Source of the DNA: Flavobacterium sp.
Lineage (GTDB): Bacteria > Bacteroidota > Bacteroidia > Flavobacteriales > Flavobacteriaceae
Length of the DNA: 64,000 nucleotides
Direction of reading: 5' to 3'
Assembly (NCBI RefSeq): GCF_027482425.1
Contig: NZ_JAIXWA010000054.1
Span: 1 to 64,000 of the forward strand
The notes beneath the pieces are model-generated. The model saw only the letters and a list, made by a program, of their open reading frames with translations. It was not told the origin of the DNA and did not search any database. Each line of letters starts with the position of its first letter. Position 1 is the stretch's first letter. A program made the position numbers and the translations under genes. Below, in pieces: positions 19,100-28,553 of this stretch.

Positions 19100-21910
19100 A
19101 TGAAATCCCTTTTCACACTCTTACTTTCAACATGGGTGCTACTACTCCCAGCTCAAAATAATACTTCCTTTGTCAACCCTATGATCGGAACCGACGGCCA
19201 TGGGCACACCTTTCCCGGTGCCACCTTACCCTATGGAATGGTGCAACTCTCCCCCGACACGCGTATTGATGGCAGCTGGGACGGTTGTTCGGGCTACCAT
19301 TATTCCGATCCTGTAATCTACGGTTTTTCCCATACGCATTTAAACGGAACCGGCTGCTCCGATTACGGCGATATTATGCTTATGCCCACGATGGGCGATG
19401 TTTCTTTTGACCCAAAAGGCTATGGCTCTCCTTTTTTACATACCACCGAAAAAGCCAGCGCAGGCTATTATGAAGTTCGCCTCGAAAAACACCAAATACA
19501 AGCGCGATTCACGGCTTCTACACGAGTGGGTTTTCACGAATATACCTTTACAAAAGAAGGGTTAGCCAATCTAATTCTCGATTTAAACCATAGAGATAAA
19601 TTGCTATATGGCGAAATACGTGTGGTCAATAATTATACGCTCGAAGTACTCCGTCGTAGCGAAGCTTGGGCCAAAGATCAATGGGTGTTTGCCCGCATTG
19701 AATTGGATACTCCCATGAATATAGTTCGTGTTGAAGCCGATCGCTCGCAACAAAATGATTTTTATTCGGGGACAGTTTTGAAAATTGCGCTTCAAAAAAG
19801 CGTTAAAGCCGGAGACAAAATTAAGGTTAAAGTTACCCTTTCGCCTACTTCCTACGAAGGAGCTCGTTTAAACAGTAGTGAGGTGACGGGTTGGGACTTT
19901 GAGTTGGTTCGTAAAAATGCCGAAAAAGCCTGGGAAGCGGAATTGTCAAAGATTCAAATTTCAACCTCCAATGCCGACCAAAAAACGGTCTTTTATACCG
20001 CGCTTTACCATACGATGATGCAACCCAATATCGCTCAAGATATTGATGGCTCCTACCGAGGGCGTGATAATCGCATTCATAAAGCAGAAGGCTTTACCTA
20101 TTATTCGGTTTTTTCCCTGTGGGATACCTTCCGGGCCGCCCATCCCTTGTATACCTTAATCGATAAAAAACGTACGGCCGATTACATCAACACGTTTATC
20201 AAACAATACGAACAAGGAGGACGATTGCCGGTTTGGGAATTGGCGTCCAACGAAACGGATTGTATGATTGGTTACCACGCGGTCTCCGTTATTGCTGATG
20301 CGATGGCCAAAGGAATTCAAGGATTTGATTATCAAAAAGCGTTTGAAGCTTCCAAACATTCGGCGATGCTCGATCATTTGGGACTGCAAGCTTACAAAAA
20401 ACAAGGGTTTATCGCTATGGACGATGAGCACGAAAGTGTATCCAAAACCTTAGAATATGCCTATGACGATTGGTGTATAGCGCAAATGGCGAAGATTTTG
20501 GGTAAATCAGAGGATTACCACTATTTTATGAAACGCGCCCAAGCATGGAAGAATGTGTTTGATCCGAATACGGGTTTCATGCGCCCCAAGAAAAATGGGG
20601 GTTGGGATAAGCCATTTGATCCACGGGAAATCAACAATAATTTTACCGAAGGCAACAGTTGGCAGTACTCCTTTTTTGTCCCCCAAGACATCACCGGTAT
20701 GATTGAAGCCTATGGAGGTGCTGCAAAATTTGAAGCCAAATTGGATGAAATGTTCACTAGTGAAAGCAAAACCACTGGACGCGAACAAGTGGATGTGACC
20801 GGACTCATCGGGCAGTATGCACACGGAAATGAACCCAGTCATCACATGGCGTATCTCTATAATTTCATCGGAAAGCCCGAAAAAACCAAGGAAAAAGTCC
20901 ACTATATCCTAAATACCTTTTACAAAAATAGCCCCGATGGGTTGATTGGCAATGAAGATTGTGGTCAAATGAGTGCGTGGTATGTATTGAGCGCTTTAGG
21001 AATGTATGCCGTAACTCCGGGAATTCCCGAGTGGACGCAAACACAGCCTTTGTTTTCTTCGGCGACGATTCAATTGGAAGACGGATCACGTGTTGCCCTA
21101 ACTCCCGAAACCTCAAAAACGCGTTTGGGAATTTCAACGGTTTCAAAAACAGACCAAGCGAATTTCCTAACTGCACCCAAAATTGTTCCCGTTCCCGTTA
21201 TTGAAGCCGCTCATAAAGCGTTTAAAGACCAAATGCAGGTGACGATTACCGCCCAGCATCCTTCGCATACGATTTTCTATTTGGTTACCGTAAAAGGAGC
21301 CGATTATTCAAGAGTGAAGCGAACCTTCGTTCCTTATGTAGGGCCATTTACAATTGATTCAACGTCAACCGTGAGTGCTTATGTGATGGATGGGAAACAA
21401 ACGAGTCAAACGATTTATGCTGCGTTTTTCAAAAAACCCAACAATTATTCGATTGCAATAGCTTCTACCTACAATCCACAATACCATGCTGGTGGCCCTG
21501 AGGGATTGCTCGATGGAATACACGGGACAACCAATTGGCGAAAAGGCGATTGGCAAGGCTATCAATCCCAAGATTTTGAAGCCGTAGTCGATTTGAAAGA
21601 AACCAAAAGCATTAGCACGTGCAAAACCTTCTGCTTGCAAGATACCCGTTCTTGGATTGTCATGCCAACACAAGTAGCCTATTACAGTTCGCTCGATGGG
21701 GTTGATTTTACATTGTTGGGAACGCTGACGCATACGGTCGACCCGCAAGATTATGAAAATTCGATCCATGATTTTGCATTGCAGTTGCCCAAATCCATTC
21801 AAGCCCGCTATATCAAGGTAAAAGCCATCAATTACGGCAAATTACCCGAGTGGCATATCGGTGCAGGTGGAGATGCTTTTATTTTTGTGGATGAAATTGA
21901 AATCAACTAA
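19100..21910 (+). CDS. GH92 family alpha-mannosidase, secreted
   Basis: A 936-residue exported glycoside hydrolase, signal peptide MKSLFTLLLSTWVLLLPAQ. GH92 enzymes are calcium-dependent exo-alpha-mannosidases acting on N-glycan or yeast mannan. The hallmark regions are present: FVNPMIGTDGHGHTFPGA at the N terminus, NFTEGNSWQYSFFVPQD near residue 513 (catalytic acid region), GNEPSHHMAYLY, and GLIGNEDCGQMSAWYVLSA near 613-631 (catalytic base region). After about residue 700 come a chitobiase-like segment and an F5/8 type C-like carbohydrate-binding module. There are no SusC/SusD genes nearby, so this is not a full polysaccharide locus. It overlaps operonically with the amidase gene 2 nt downstream. 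Confidence 0.93.
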   Translation: MKSLFTLLLSTWVLLLPAQNNTSFVNPMIGTDGHGHTFPGATLPYGMVQLSPDTRIDGSWDGCSGYHYSDPVIYGFSHTHLNGTGCSDYGDIMLMPTMGDVSFDPKGYGSPFLHTTEKASAGYYEVRLEKHQIQARFTASTRVGFHEYTFTKEGLANLILDLNHRDKLLYGEIRVVNNYTLEVLRRSEAWAKDQWVFARIELDTPMNIVRVEADRSQQNDFYSGTVLKIALQKSVKAGDKIKVKVTLSPTSYEGARLNSSEVTGWDFELVRKNAEKAWEAELSKIQISTSNADQKTVFYTALYHTMMQPNIAQDIDGSYRGRDNRIHKAEGFTYYSVFSLWDTFRAAHPLYTLIDKKRTADYINTFIKQYEQGGRLPVWELASNETDCMIGYHAVSVIADAMAKGIQGFDYQKAFEASKHSAMLDHLGLQAYKKQGFIAMDDEHESVSKTLEYAYDDWCIAQMAKILGKSEDYHYFMKRAQAWKNVFDPNTGFMRPKKNGGWDKPFDPREINNNFTEGNSWQYSFFVPQDITGMIEAYGGAAKFEAKLDEMFTSESKTTGREQVDVTGLIGQYAHGNEPSHHMAYLYNFIGKPEKTKEKVHYILNTFYKNSPDGLIGNEDCGQMSAWYVLSALGMYAVTPGIPEWTQTQPLFSSATIQLEDGSRVALTPETSKTRLGISTVSKTDQANFLTAPKIVPVPVIEAAHKAFKDQMQVTITAQHPSHTIFYLVTVKGADYSRVKRTFVPYVGPFTIDSTSTVSAYVMDGKQTSQTIYAAFFKKPNNYSIAIASTYNPQYHAGGPEGLLDGIHGTTNWRKGDWQGYQSQDFEAVVDLKETKSISTCKTFCLQDTRSWIVMPTQVAYYSSLDGVDFTLLGTLTHTVDPQDYENSIHDFALQLPKSIQARYIKVKAINYGKLPEWHIGAGGDAFIFVDEIEIN

Positions 21911-21912
21911 CG

Positions 21913-22674
21913 ATGCAAGTAGCCTTAGTTCAAACCGCTTTAGAATGGGAAAATCCCAGTGAAAATAGAGCTTTATTGGATAAAAAATTAAGCGCTATTT
22001 CGCCACATACCGATTTAGTAGTTTTGCCCGAAATGTTTACTACAGGTTTTACCATGCATCCCAATTCCTGTGCCGAAACCATGGAAGGCCCTACGGTGGA
22101 ATGGATGCGACGTTGGGCGCATCAACTGCAAGCGGCCCTTGTTGGCAGTGTGGTCATCGAAGAAAACGGATTGTTTTATAACCGTTTGCTTTTTGTAACT
22201 CCTGAAGGTGATATTTCGATGTATGACAAAAAACACCGCTTTACCTTGGCGGGAGAAGATCGCGTATATGAAGCCGGAAGTCACCGAGTAATCATTGATT
22301 ATAAGGGATGGAAAATTTGCCCTTTAATTTGCTACGACCTCCGATTTCCAGTGTTCTCACGCAATACAGAGGAGTATGATATATCGCTATATGTGGCAAA
22401 TTGGCCAGCACCACGTATACAAGCCTGGGATGTTCTTCTACGAGCCCGTGCGGTCGAAAATATGTGTTATACCCTTGGCGTTAATCGCGTAGGAATCGAC
22501 GGTAATGGGTTGGAATACCCAGGTCATTCTCAAGCAGTCGATTGTTTTGGAAACTACCTTCTGTTACCCCAACAAATGGAAGAGGTGTTCATCGTAGAAA
22601 TGGATAAAGAAAAATTAGTAGAGGCTCGATCACGATTTCCCTTCTTAAACGATCGCGACCCTTTTACCTTATAA
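21913..22674 (+). CDS. Nitrilase-family amidase (YafV/omega-amidase type)
   Basis: A 253-residue carbon-nitrogen hydrolase with the Glu-Lys-Cys triad: Glu in VVLPEMFTTGF (near residue 40), Lys in MYDKKHRFTLAGE (near 107) and Cys in ICPLICYDLRFPVF (near 140). The PEMFTTGF and CYDLRFPVFSRN spelling is that of the YafV/omega-amidase group, which hydrolyses alpha-ketoglutaramate or similar omega-amides. It starts 2 nt after the GH92 stop, so it is cotranscribed, though no shared pathway is apparent. It ends 2 nt before the convergent lipoprotein gene. Confidence 0.88.
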   Translation: MQVALVQTALEWENPSENRALLDKKLSAISPHTDLVVLPEMFTTGFTMHPNSCAETMEGPTVEWMRRWAHQLQAALVGSVVIEENGLFYNRLLFVTPEGDISMYDKKHRFTLAGEDRVYEAGSHRVIIDYKGWKICPLICYDLRFPVFSRNTEEYDISLYVANWPAPRIQAWDVLLRARAVENMCYTLGVNRVGIDGNGLEYPGHSQAVDCFGNYLLLPQQMEEVFIVEMDKEKLVEARSRFPFLNDRDPFTL

Positions 22675-22676
22675 CA

Positions 22677-24278
22677 TCAAGGGCCTAAATCAATGGTCTG
22701 CTCGGCATCCCAATTCATGCGAACTTCAATGGGCTCAGGATAGTAATAGACTTCCTCGCTTTGTTTTAACTCCATAAAGTTACCGGGAGTCCATTTTCCA
22801 TCTTTGTCATCGTCATAAATTATGCGCACAGTAAACGTATTGGGCTGAATTAATTCAAAGGAAAAGGATGTTGATTTATCGCTATATGACGAAGCTAAAA
22901 CCTTGCCTTGATTGTCTGTTAATTCTACCAAAATGGGGAATCGCTTGGCATTTTTTAGATTGAGTTTTAAATTTCCATAATCGGCATAATCCCCCGTATT
23001 CGTATTGAGTTGAAGCGTGTCATTTTTTTGTTCAAACCAATCTGTTAGGGCACCTGGTAAAGCCGAAAATTTGTATTTTTCTTGAGGTTCTTTGTTAAAA
23101 AGGACGGCCAACGTATTGCGGTATTCATTATACTGCAACGTAAACTTAACCTCAGAGGAATCTTTTCGTAGCAAACGCATCAAACTCGGATCCCATTTTT
23201 TGAGCGGAATAGAAGGCTTTATAAGCAAGGTATCTCTAAACGGTAAATTGCCTCCCGGACCAATCCCTATTTGAAGGCTGTCTTTTTTGGCGTCTCTAAC
23301 TTTAAATCCGAAGGTTTTTTGATACTTGTCTTTTTGCATGTGTAACGTAAGGGAATCTCCTTTGGTAGCATTGAACCAAACTTCAGCCGAGTCTTTACCG
23401 GCCAGTTTCACCAAACGATGGGGGATCACCTCATTTCCTTTTTGAAGTTTCAACGAAGCCTTGGAAATAGACCCTTGAAAGCCTACCAATACCCGTGATT
23501 TTTTTTGATGCGATGTCGAAGTAATGCGTAATTCGCGCTGTGGACTAAACAATTCGAGTTGATAAACGGTATCATTGGGGATACGTACAACATCGCGTTG
23601 GAATCCAATTTTTTCTGTTTGGGGATCAAAGCGATTGTTTTTGTTGAGGTCTTTTATGGCAATTAATCGATACGTACCTGATTTAAGGTTTTCTAAACGC
23701 ACCACTTTGGCGCTATCCAGCGAATTGGCAACATATTTGGGTGCTTTTTTAAACACAATTGAGTCGGTGTAATTAGCATCCACTTCATAAAGCATTACCG
23801 ATACAAAATTATCGGATTTCCGTTCGAGAGCATCTTTAATTTTTACCCCCAAATGCAAGGTGTCAATGGCGGGTCCTGTAGAGAAAACAAAGCGAAATTG
23901 TTGGTACGGATTTCCTTCGTTATTGTCTTGAATGCTTTGTCCAAAATTGAAACTATACGTGGTATTGGGTTGTAAGGTGTCTTTAATTTTTATGGTAAGG
24001 ATTTTACTCGGGTTTTGTGGAGTCACCTCAGGGGCGGTATTCATAGGAGGCGAAACGACCAATTGCTTTTCCAAATCCTTGAGCTTAACATATTCATCAA
24101 ATTGCAGTTTTATGATATTGCCTGAAAATTGGGTGCTAAAATTCTTAGGGAAACTCGAGACCAAATGCGGCGCGAGCGAATCTTTAGGCCCCCCGGTAAC
24201 ATTCCCACGACGAGCACAAGAAGGCATCCAACCGATGAGGGTGATAAGAAGGAGGATAAATACTGCTTTTTTAAACAT
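22677..24278 (-). CDS. Ig-like domain lipoprotein
   Basis: A 533-residue lipoprotein (signal MFKKAVFILLLITLIGWMPSC, lipid cysteine 21). After the cysteine comes GNVTGGPKDSLAPHLVSSFP and a SbsA-type bacterial Ig-like domain (LQFDEYVKLKDL, PNTTYSFNFGQSIQDNNEGN) at about residues 45-135. A long beta-rich region follows, ending in a segment that resembles a calcium-bound repeat (YDDDKDGKWTPGN). Proteins like this occur widely in flavobacteria, but their job is not known to me. It follows comF by 76 nt on the same strand. Confidence 0.82.
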   Translation of the reverse strand: MFKKAVFILLLITLIGWMPSCARRGNVTGGPKDSLAPHLVSSFPKNFSTQFSGNIIKLQFDEYVKLKDLEKQLVVSPPMNTAPEVTPQNPSKILTIKIKDTLQPNTTYSFNFGQSIQDNNEGNPYQQFRFVFSTGPAIDTLHLGVKIKDALERKSDNFVSVMLYEVDANYTDSIVFKKAPKYVANSLDSAKVVRLENLKSGTYRLIAIKDLNKNNRFDPQTEKIGFQRDVVRIPNDTVYQLELFSPQRELRITSTSHQKKSRVLVGFQGSISKASLKLQKGNEVIPHRLVKLAGKDSAEVWFNATKGDSLTLHMQKDKYQKTFGFKVRDAKKDSLQIGIGPGGNLPFRDTLLIKPSIPLKKWDPSLMRLLRKDSSEVKFTLQYNEYRNTLAVLFNKEPQEKYKFSALPGALTDWFEQKNDTLQLNTNTGDYADYGNLKLNLKNAKRFPILVELTDNQGKVLASSYSDKSTSFSFELIQPNTFTVRIIYDDDKDGKWTPGNFMELKQSEEVYYYPEPIEVRMNWDAEQTIDLGP

Positions 24279-24354
24279 AAATGCCTGAAATTACTTCGCA
24301 AAGTAACAATTATAATTGGGGAAGCGAAAATCTTTTTGAGGAGATTTAACGAAT

Positions 24355-25035
24355 TTATTGACTCATGGCCATACAAACAATACTAATTTTTGCCCCTGGG
24401 ATTTTCAGCAGTTCGCGCGCACAAGCTTCCAAGGTTGACCCCGTAGTGATCACATCGTCGACCAACAGAAAATGTTTGTTATGAAAAGCCTCAGCCTCAC
24501 AAAGACCAAAAATATCATGAACCACTTCCGATCGGCCTAAAATCGATTTCTTCGTTTGCGTTTTTGAATACAGCTGCCGCACAAGTAACGAACGAAGGCA
24601 GGGAATACTAAACTGTTCTGCCAGTGCATTTGCGTAAGAATCCACTTGATTGAATCCCCTTTGCCGTTGTTTACGAGGGTGAAGGGGAACAGGAATGATA
24701 AAATCGGGATATGGCGATGGGAAATTTCGTTGTAAAACCGCGCCATGCCAATGACCGATGGCTGTCCCTATAGCTTCTTGTCCTTTGTATTTTAAGTGGT
24801 GAATGAGTTCCTGCACGGCCCCTTTTTTGTGAAAATACAACAAGGCTCCACCATACACCAACGGGATGCGGCCATAGAATTTTCGTACGATCTCATTATC
24901 GTTTTGCCGATGGTGCATCGTTTGTGGAAGCTCATGCCGGCAACGGGTACAAATCACAAATTCTTGATGGAGTAAGAGCGCTTGACAGGCAGCGCAGGTT
25001 TCGGGATAAAACAGGCGAATAAGATGCGAAAACAT
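24355..25035 (-). CDS. comF: ComF family phosphoribosyltransferase-like protein
   Basis: A 226-residue ComF homologue. The N-terminal zinc-finger-like segment has two CxxC pairs (CAAC near residue 13 and CTRC near 29), and the C-terminal PRTase fold shows HFLLVDDVITTGSTLEACARELL near 186. ComF proteins support natural transformation in several bacteria, and the catalytic activity of the family is unproven. The gene is divergent from glyS with 84 nt between them. A TATCTTTA, one mismatch from consensus, lies on the minus strand about 20 nt upstream. Confidence 0.9.
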   Translation of the reverse strand: MFSHLIRLFYPETCAACQALLLHQEFVICTRCRHELPQTMHHRQNDNEIVRKFYGRIPLVYGGALLYFHKKGAVQELIHHLKYKGQEAIGTAIGHWHGAVLQRNFPSPYPDFIIPVPLHPRKQRQRGFNQVDSYANALAEQFSIPCLRSLLVRQLYSKTQTKKSILGRSEVVHDIFGLCEAEAFHNKHFLLVDDVITTGSTLEACARELLKIPGAKISIVCMAMSQ

Positions 25036-25104
25036 GGGCGTATAAATAAAAAAATAAAGATATAAAAAACACGCTAATCCTCATCGCTACAAGGCAGTTT
25101 TTTA

Positions 25105-25112
25105 TATTTTTG
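25105..25112 (+). promoter_or_regulatory. -7 element of glyS
   Basis: TATTTTTG followed by only seven bases before the glyS ATG at 25120, so the message would be leaderless or nearly so. Confidence 0.55.
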
Positions 25113-25119
25113 CACCACT

Positions 25120-26664
25120 ATGGCAAAACAAGAAGATATTTTCAAAAATGTAGTTTCGCATGCAAAAGAGTACGGATTTATTTTTCCGTCGAGCGAAATT
25201 TATGACGGATTAAGTGCCGTCTATGATTATGCACAAAACGGTGCTGAATTAAAGAAAAACATTCGCGAATATTGGTGGAAGGCAATGGTGCAAATGCACG
25301 AGAACATTGTGGGTATTGATGCGGCCATTTTAATGCATCCTACCACTTGGAAAGCTTCAGGGCACGTTGATGCTTTTAACGACCCTCTCATTGATAATAA
25401 AGATTCCAAAAAACGCTACCGCGCCGATGTTTTGCTAGAGGATTATTGCGAAAAATTACAGCAAAAAGCGCAAAAGGAAATCGATAAAGCCCGTGAACGT
25501 TTTGGCGATTCGTTTGATGAACAACAGTTTGTCACGACGAATGGACGTGTGGTGGAGTATTTATCGAAAAAGAAATCCATTCTAGAACGCATGGCCAAGT
25601 CTTTGGACAGTGGCGATTTGGAAGATGTAAAAGCCTTGATTGAAGAATTAGAAATTGCCGATCCTGAAACGGGTTCGAAGAATTGGACAGAAGTACGTCA
25701 ATTTAACTTGATGTTTGGCACCAAATTGGGCGCTTCTGCTGAAAATGCTATGGATTTGTATTTACGTCCCGAAACCGCTCAAGGAATTTTTGTCAACTTT
25801 TTAAACGTTCAGAAAACAGGACGAATGAAAGTACCTTTTGGGATTGCTCAAACAGGGAAAGCGTTCCGTAATGAAATCGTTGCGCGACAATTTATTTTCC
25901 GGATGCGGGAATTTGAGCAAATGGAAATGCAATTCTTTGTGAAGCCAGGAGAAGAGATGAAATGGTATGAATACTGGAAAGAAACGCGACTTAAATGGCA
26001 TTTATCATTGGGATTGGGTGCAGCGAACTACCGTTTCCATGATCATGAAAAATTAGCACATTACGCCAATGCGGCGGCCGATATCGAATTTAATTTTCCT
26101 TTTGGCTTTAAAGAATTAGAGGGAATTCACTCCCGCACCGATTTTGACTTGAAAGCACACGAGCAGTATTCAGGTAAAAAATTGCAGTATTTCGATACCG
26201 AAGAAAATAAAAATTATGTGCCTTATGTGGTTGAAACTTCGGTAGGTTTGGACCGTATGTTCTTGGCGGTATTTTCTAAAGCATTACAAGAAGAAACTTT
26301 AGAAGACGGCAGCACACGAACCGTTTTGCGTTTGCCTAGTGTTTTAGCTCCGACTAAAGCTGCAGTTCTTCCTTTGGTTAAAAAAGATGGATTGCCCGAA
26401 ATTGCGCGTGCTATCATTGAGGATTTAAAATGGGATTTTAACGTAGCCTACGATGAAAAAGATGCCGTGGGTCGTCGTTACCGTCGTCAAGATGCTTTAG
26501 GAACACCATTTTGTATCACGGTAGATCACCAAACGCTGGAAGATCAAACAGTAACCTTACGCCATCGTGATTCTATGGTGCAAGATCGAGTGTCAATTAC
26601 GGCGCTTCGGGGCATTATTTTGGAAGAAGTATCGATGCGCAATTGGTTAATGCGAACGAAATAA
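25120..26664 (+). CDS. glyS: Glycyl-tRNA synthetase, class II homodimeric type
   Basis: A 514-residue class II synthetase that charges tRNA-Gly, of the alpha2 type shared by Bacteroidota, archaea and eukaryotes. The catalytic core is visible: MLHPTTW-like start of the active site (MHPTTWKASGHVDAFNDPL near residue 66), LRPETAQGIFVNF, AFRNEIVARQFIFRMREFEQ (motif 2), and VVETSVGLDRMFLAVF (motif 3). The anticodon-binding domain occupies the last 120 residues. The promoter is only seven bases from the start, and a shared terminator separates it from the convergent arsR-like gene. Confidence 0.96.
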   Translation: MAKQEDIFKNVVSHAKEYGFIFPSSEIYDGLSAVYDYAQNGAELKKNIREYWWKAMVQMHENIVGIDAAILMHPTTWKASGHVDAFNDPLIDNKDSKKRYRADVLLEDYCEKLQQKAQKEIDKARERFGDSFDEQQFVTTNGRVVEYLSKKKSILERMAKSLDSGDLEDVKALIEELEIADPETGSKNWTEVRQFNLMFGTKLGASAENAMDLYLRPETAQGIFVNFLNVQKTGRMKVPFGIAQTGKAFRNEIVARQFIFRMREFEQMEMQFFVKPGEEMKWYEYWKETRLKWHLSLGLGAANYRFHDHEKLAHYANAAADIEFNFPFGFKELEGIHSRTDFDLKAHEQYSGKKLQYFDTEENKNYVPYVVETSVGLDRMFLAVFSKALQEETLEDGSTRTVLRLPSVLAPTKAAVLPLVKKDGLPEIARAIIEDLKWDFNVAYDEKDAVGRRYRRQDALGTPFCITVDHQTLEDQTVTLRHRDSMVQDRVSITALRGIILEEVSMRNWLMRTK

Positions 26665-26678
26665 AATAGAAATCAAAT

Positions 26679-26716
26679 AAAAAAGCGGCTCATTCCTAGA
26701 ACGAGCCGCTTTTTTT
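26679..26716 (+). terminator. Bidirectional terminator glyS / arsR-like gene
   Basis: AAAAAAGCGGCTC pairs with GAGCCGCTTTTTT around an 11-nt loop. It serves both convergent genes, and on the minus strand it overlaps the stop codon of the ArsR gene. Confidence 0.85.
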
Positions 26717-27038
26717 ATGCATCTTCCTCCCGAGGAAGCGTTATGTCAGTGAGTAGAAAGTCTTTCACTTTGTCCCAAGTTTTTATATTAAGGGAATAGT
26801 AAATGTTATTTCCTTTGGATTTCCCTTTAATAAGTTTGACGCGTTTTAATTCCGATAGGTGCTTCGAAACCGTAGATTGGGCTAATGGCAGTACTTCTAA
26901 GATTTCTCCACAGGAAGAGGCAGGGGCTTGCATCAAAAACTGTAAAATTTTCAATCGTGCGGGATTTCCCATGGCCTTTAATTTGTCGGCTAAATCGTTG
27001 ATTTTAAATGAAAAACCCTGCGTTTTAGTGATTCCCAT
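26715..27038 (-). CDS. ArsR-family winged-helix regulator
   Basis: A 107-residue helix-turn-helix protein of the ArsR/SmtB type: KAMGNPARLKILQFL near residues 21-35, CGEILEVLPLAQSTVSKHLSELKRVKLI across the recognition helix (43-70), and a wing GKSKGNNIYYSL. The metal-site CVC motif of ArsR is absent; a single Cys lies at CGEIL, so it may respond to something other than metal. It is followed by the shared terminator. Its own promoter region holds a TAAATTTA, one base from the -7 consensus. Confidence 0.88.
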   Translation of the reverse strand: MGITKTQGFSFKINDLADKLKAMGNPARLKILQFLMQAPASSCGEILEVLPLAQSTVSKHLSELKRVKLIKGKSKGNNIYYSLNIKTWDKVKDFLLTDITLPREEDA

Positions 27039-27478
27039 ATCGCTAAGTATAAATTTAAAATTGCGGTTCGTGTTAATGGTAGCCTTAAAGGTAATGTAAA
27101 TCGTTCAAACGAAAAAAATTCGACAATTTTTTCAATTATAATTTTGTTTATAAAGTTGTTTAAAAATAGTATTTACAAGGCTTGAGGGACAGTTGTAATA
27201 GTTTCTATATTCATATATGTAAAAATAGCCTTTTTGCGAAAGGATATTTGAACGAAGTTTTACCAATAAAAGAAGTCATTTCTTACAAACAATACCGCTT
27301 TTATCGACCGTTTTTTCAGTTCACCTATTTTTTAGGATTGCAGAATCCGATGGTCGATTTTGGGTGCTTTTTGTGAAGCGTTTCTTTTATTTTAGCCCTT
27401 GCGTGCCCCCGCAAACAGTGAAACTTTTAGTATTTTGATTGTTATAGACTTAACCGCAATTCCCAATGGAAAGCACTA
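27039..27478. other. 440-base noncoding region before the signalling cluster
   Basis: No convincing gene. It is AT-rich, with a nested inverted repeat: ATCGACC (27303-27309) with GGTCGAT (27352-27358), enclosing GGATT-GCAG-AATCC (27335-27348). At 27466-27498 is a 10-codon frame (MESTSALLKK) ending in TAA, which overlaps the possible GTG start of the LytTR gene and ends 4 nt before its possible TTG start. This region probably carries the cluster's control sequences. Confidence 0.4.
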
Positions 27479-28513
27479 GTGCTTTGCTCAAAAAGTAAAG
27501 CTTTGAAGACCATTTCCTTTGTTGTATTGGACGATAATCCCCAACGGATGCAAAAAACAGCAGCGGTTGCGGTAGGTTTTTCGTTTATGACCTTCTTAGG
27601 TTCGGCTGCTTCGGCTGAAGAAGCTTTGGATTTAGTGCTGGAAGTTCGTCCCGACATGGTTTTTTTAGAAATAGACCCCGAAGAACCTGAAAATGGGTTG
27701 TCTTTGGCTTTGATTAGTGAATGGTACCGTTATCTTGTTCAAATACCCCAAGTTATTGTTACCACCAAAAATGACACCCTTTGTTTACAAGCTTTCAAGT
27801 ACGGTGTTTTTGATTATTTTATCCATCCAGTAACGACTTCCGAACTCCGTAAAACGCTGTTGCGCTTGGAGAAAACAATGGGTTATACACTTCACCAACC
27901 GACTGCCGTGCACGAAGTAGCGCCTGTGACAACCCCAGTTTCACAACCTCAAGCAGTTCCTTTTACTTCGCTAAATACAGAATTTCACACAGCAAAAGCG
28001 CCAGAGGAAACTCCAATTGGAACGGAAGTAGCTGTTGCAAATGAGATGCTTGAAGAGGCCAAGGTGATCCAAGAAGAGGTAGCTTCAGAAGCCGATACTT
28101 CCGAGGAAGAATCGGTTACAGTGGCCGAAAATCCAGCTACGATAATCGAAGTCAACACCCCCCAACCGTTGGTGATTTGCGTCAAATCTTACGGAGATTA
28201 TCGCTACATTGATGCCGATGAAATTTGTTATTTGCAAGCCGATAACAATTCGACGGATATCCATTTGAATACAGGTGAAATGATTACCGCGTTTAAAACC
28301 TTAAAGCACTTCGAAGGGGTATTGCAATCGCCTTTTATTCGCATTCACAACAGTTACATTGTCAATAGGAACTACATCGGTCGTATTCATACAGGAAATT
28401 CGGTGTGTCACTTAAAAAATTCGACGGTAAAACTACCTTTCTCTAAGTCCTATAAAGACAATATCGACCTCATAATCAATCAAATTGCTTCAGGGAACTA
28501 TTTGGAGATTTAA
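27479..28513 (+). CDS. LytTR-type response regulator with atypical receiver
   Basis: 344 residues from a GTG at 27479; a TTG at 27503 (MKTISFVVLDDNPQ) is an equally plausible start. There is an N-terminal receiver-like domain (about 12-135), a 90-residue Glu/Ala/Val-rich linker, and a C-terminal LytTR DNA-binding domain (about 234-340: YRYIDADEICYLQADNNSTDIHL, FIRIHNSYIVNRNYI). The acidic pair Asp18-Asp19 is kept. The usual VFLD phosphoacceptor reads VFLEID, so the acceptor is either replaced by Glu64 or shifted to Asp66. The invariant Lys is His116 (YFIHP). Control may therefore not depend on ordinary phosphorylation. First gene of the cluster, 40 nt before a second regulator. Confidence 0.88.
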   Translation: MLCSKSKALKTISFVVLDDNPQRMQKTAAVAVGFSFMTFLGSAASAEEALDLVLEVRPDMVFLEIDPEEPENGLSLALISEWYRYLVQIPQVIVTTKNDTLCLQAFKYGVFDYFIHPVTTSELRKTLLRLEKTMGYTLHQPTAVHEVAPVTTPVSQPQAVPFTSLNTEFHTAKAPEETPIGTEVAVANEMLEEAKVIQEEVASEADTSEEESVTVAENPATIIEVNTPQPLVICVKSYGDYRYIDADEICYLQADNNSTDIHLNTGEMITAFKTLKHFEGVLQSPFIRIHNSYIVNRNYIGRIHTGNSVCHLKNSTVKLPFSKSYKDNIDLIINQIASGNYLEI

Positions 28514-28553
28514 GGAAGTTTTCTTTTTTTTGTAGCCTAAAATAGTAAACGCC

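Noticed and set aside
27182-27376. 64-codon plus-strand frame in the gap before the LytTR gene
   Set aside because: It lacks a recognisable family, promoter or composition of a coding region and runs through an inverted repeat; treated as chance.
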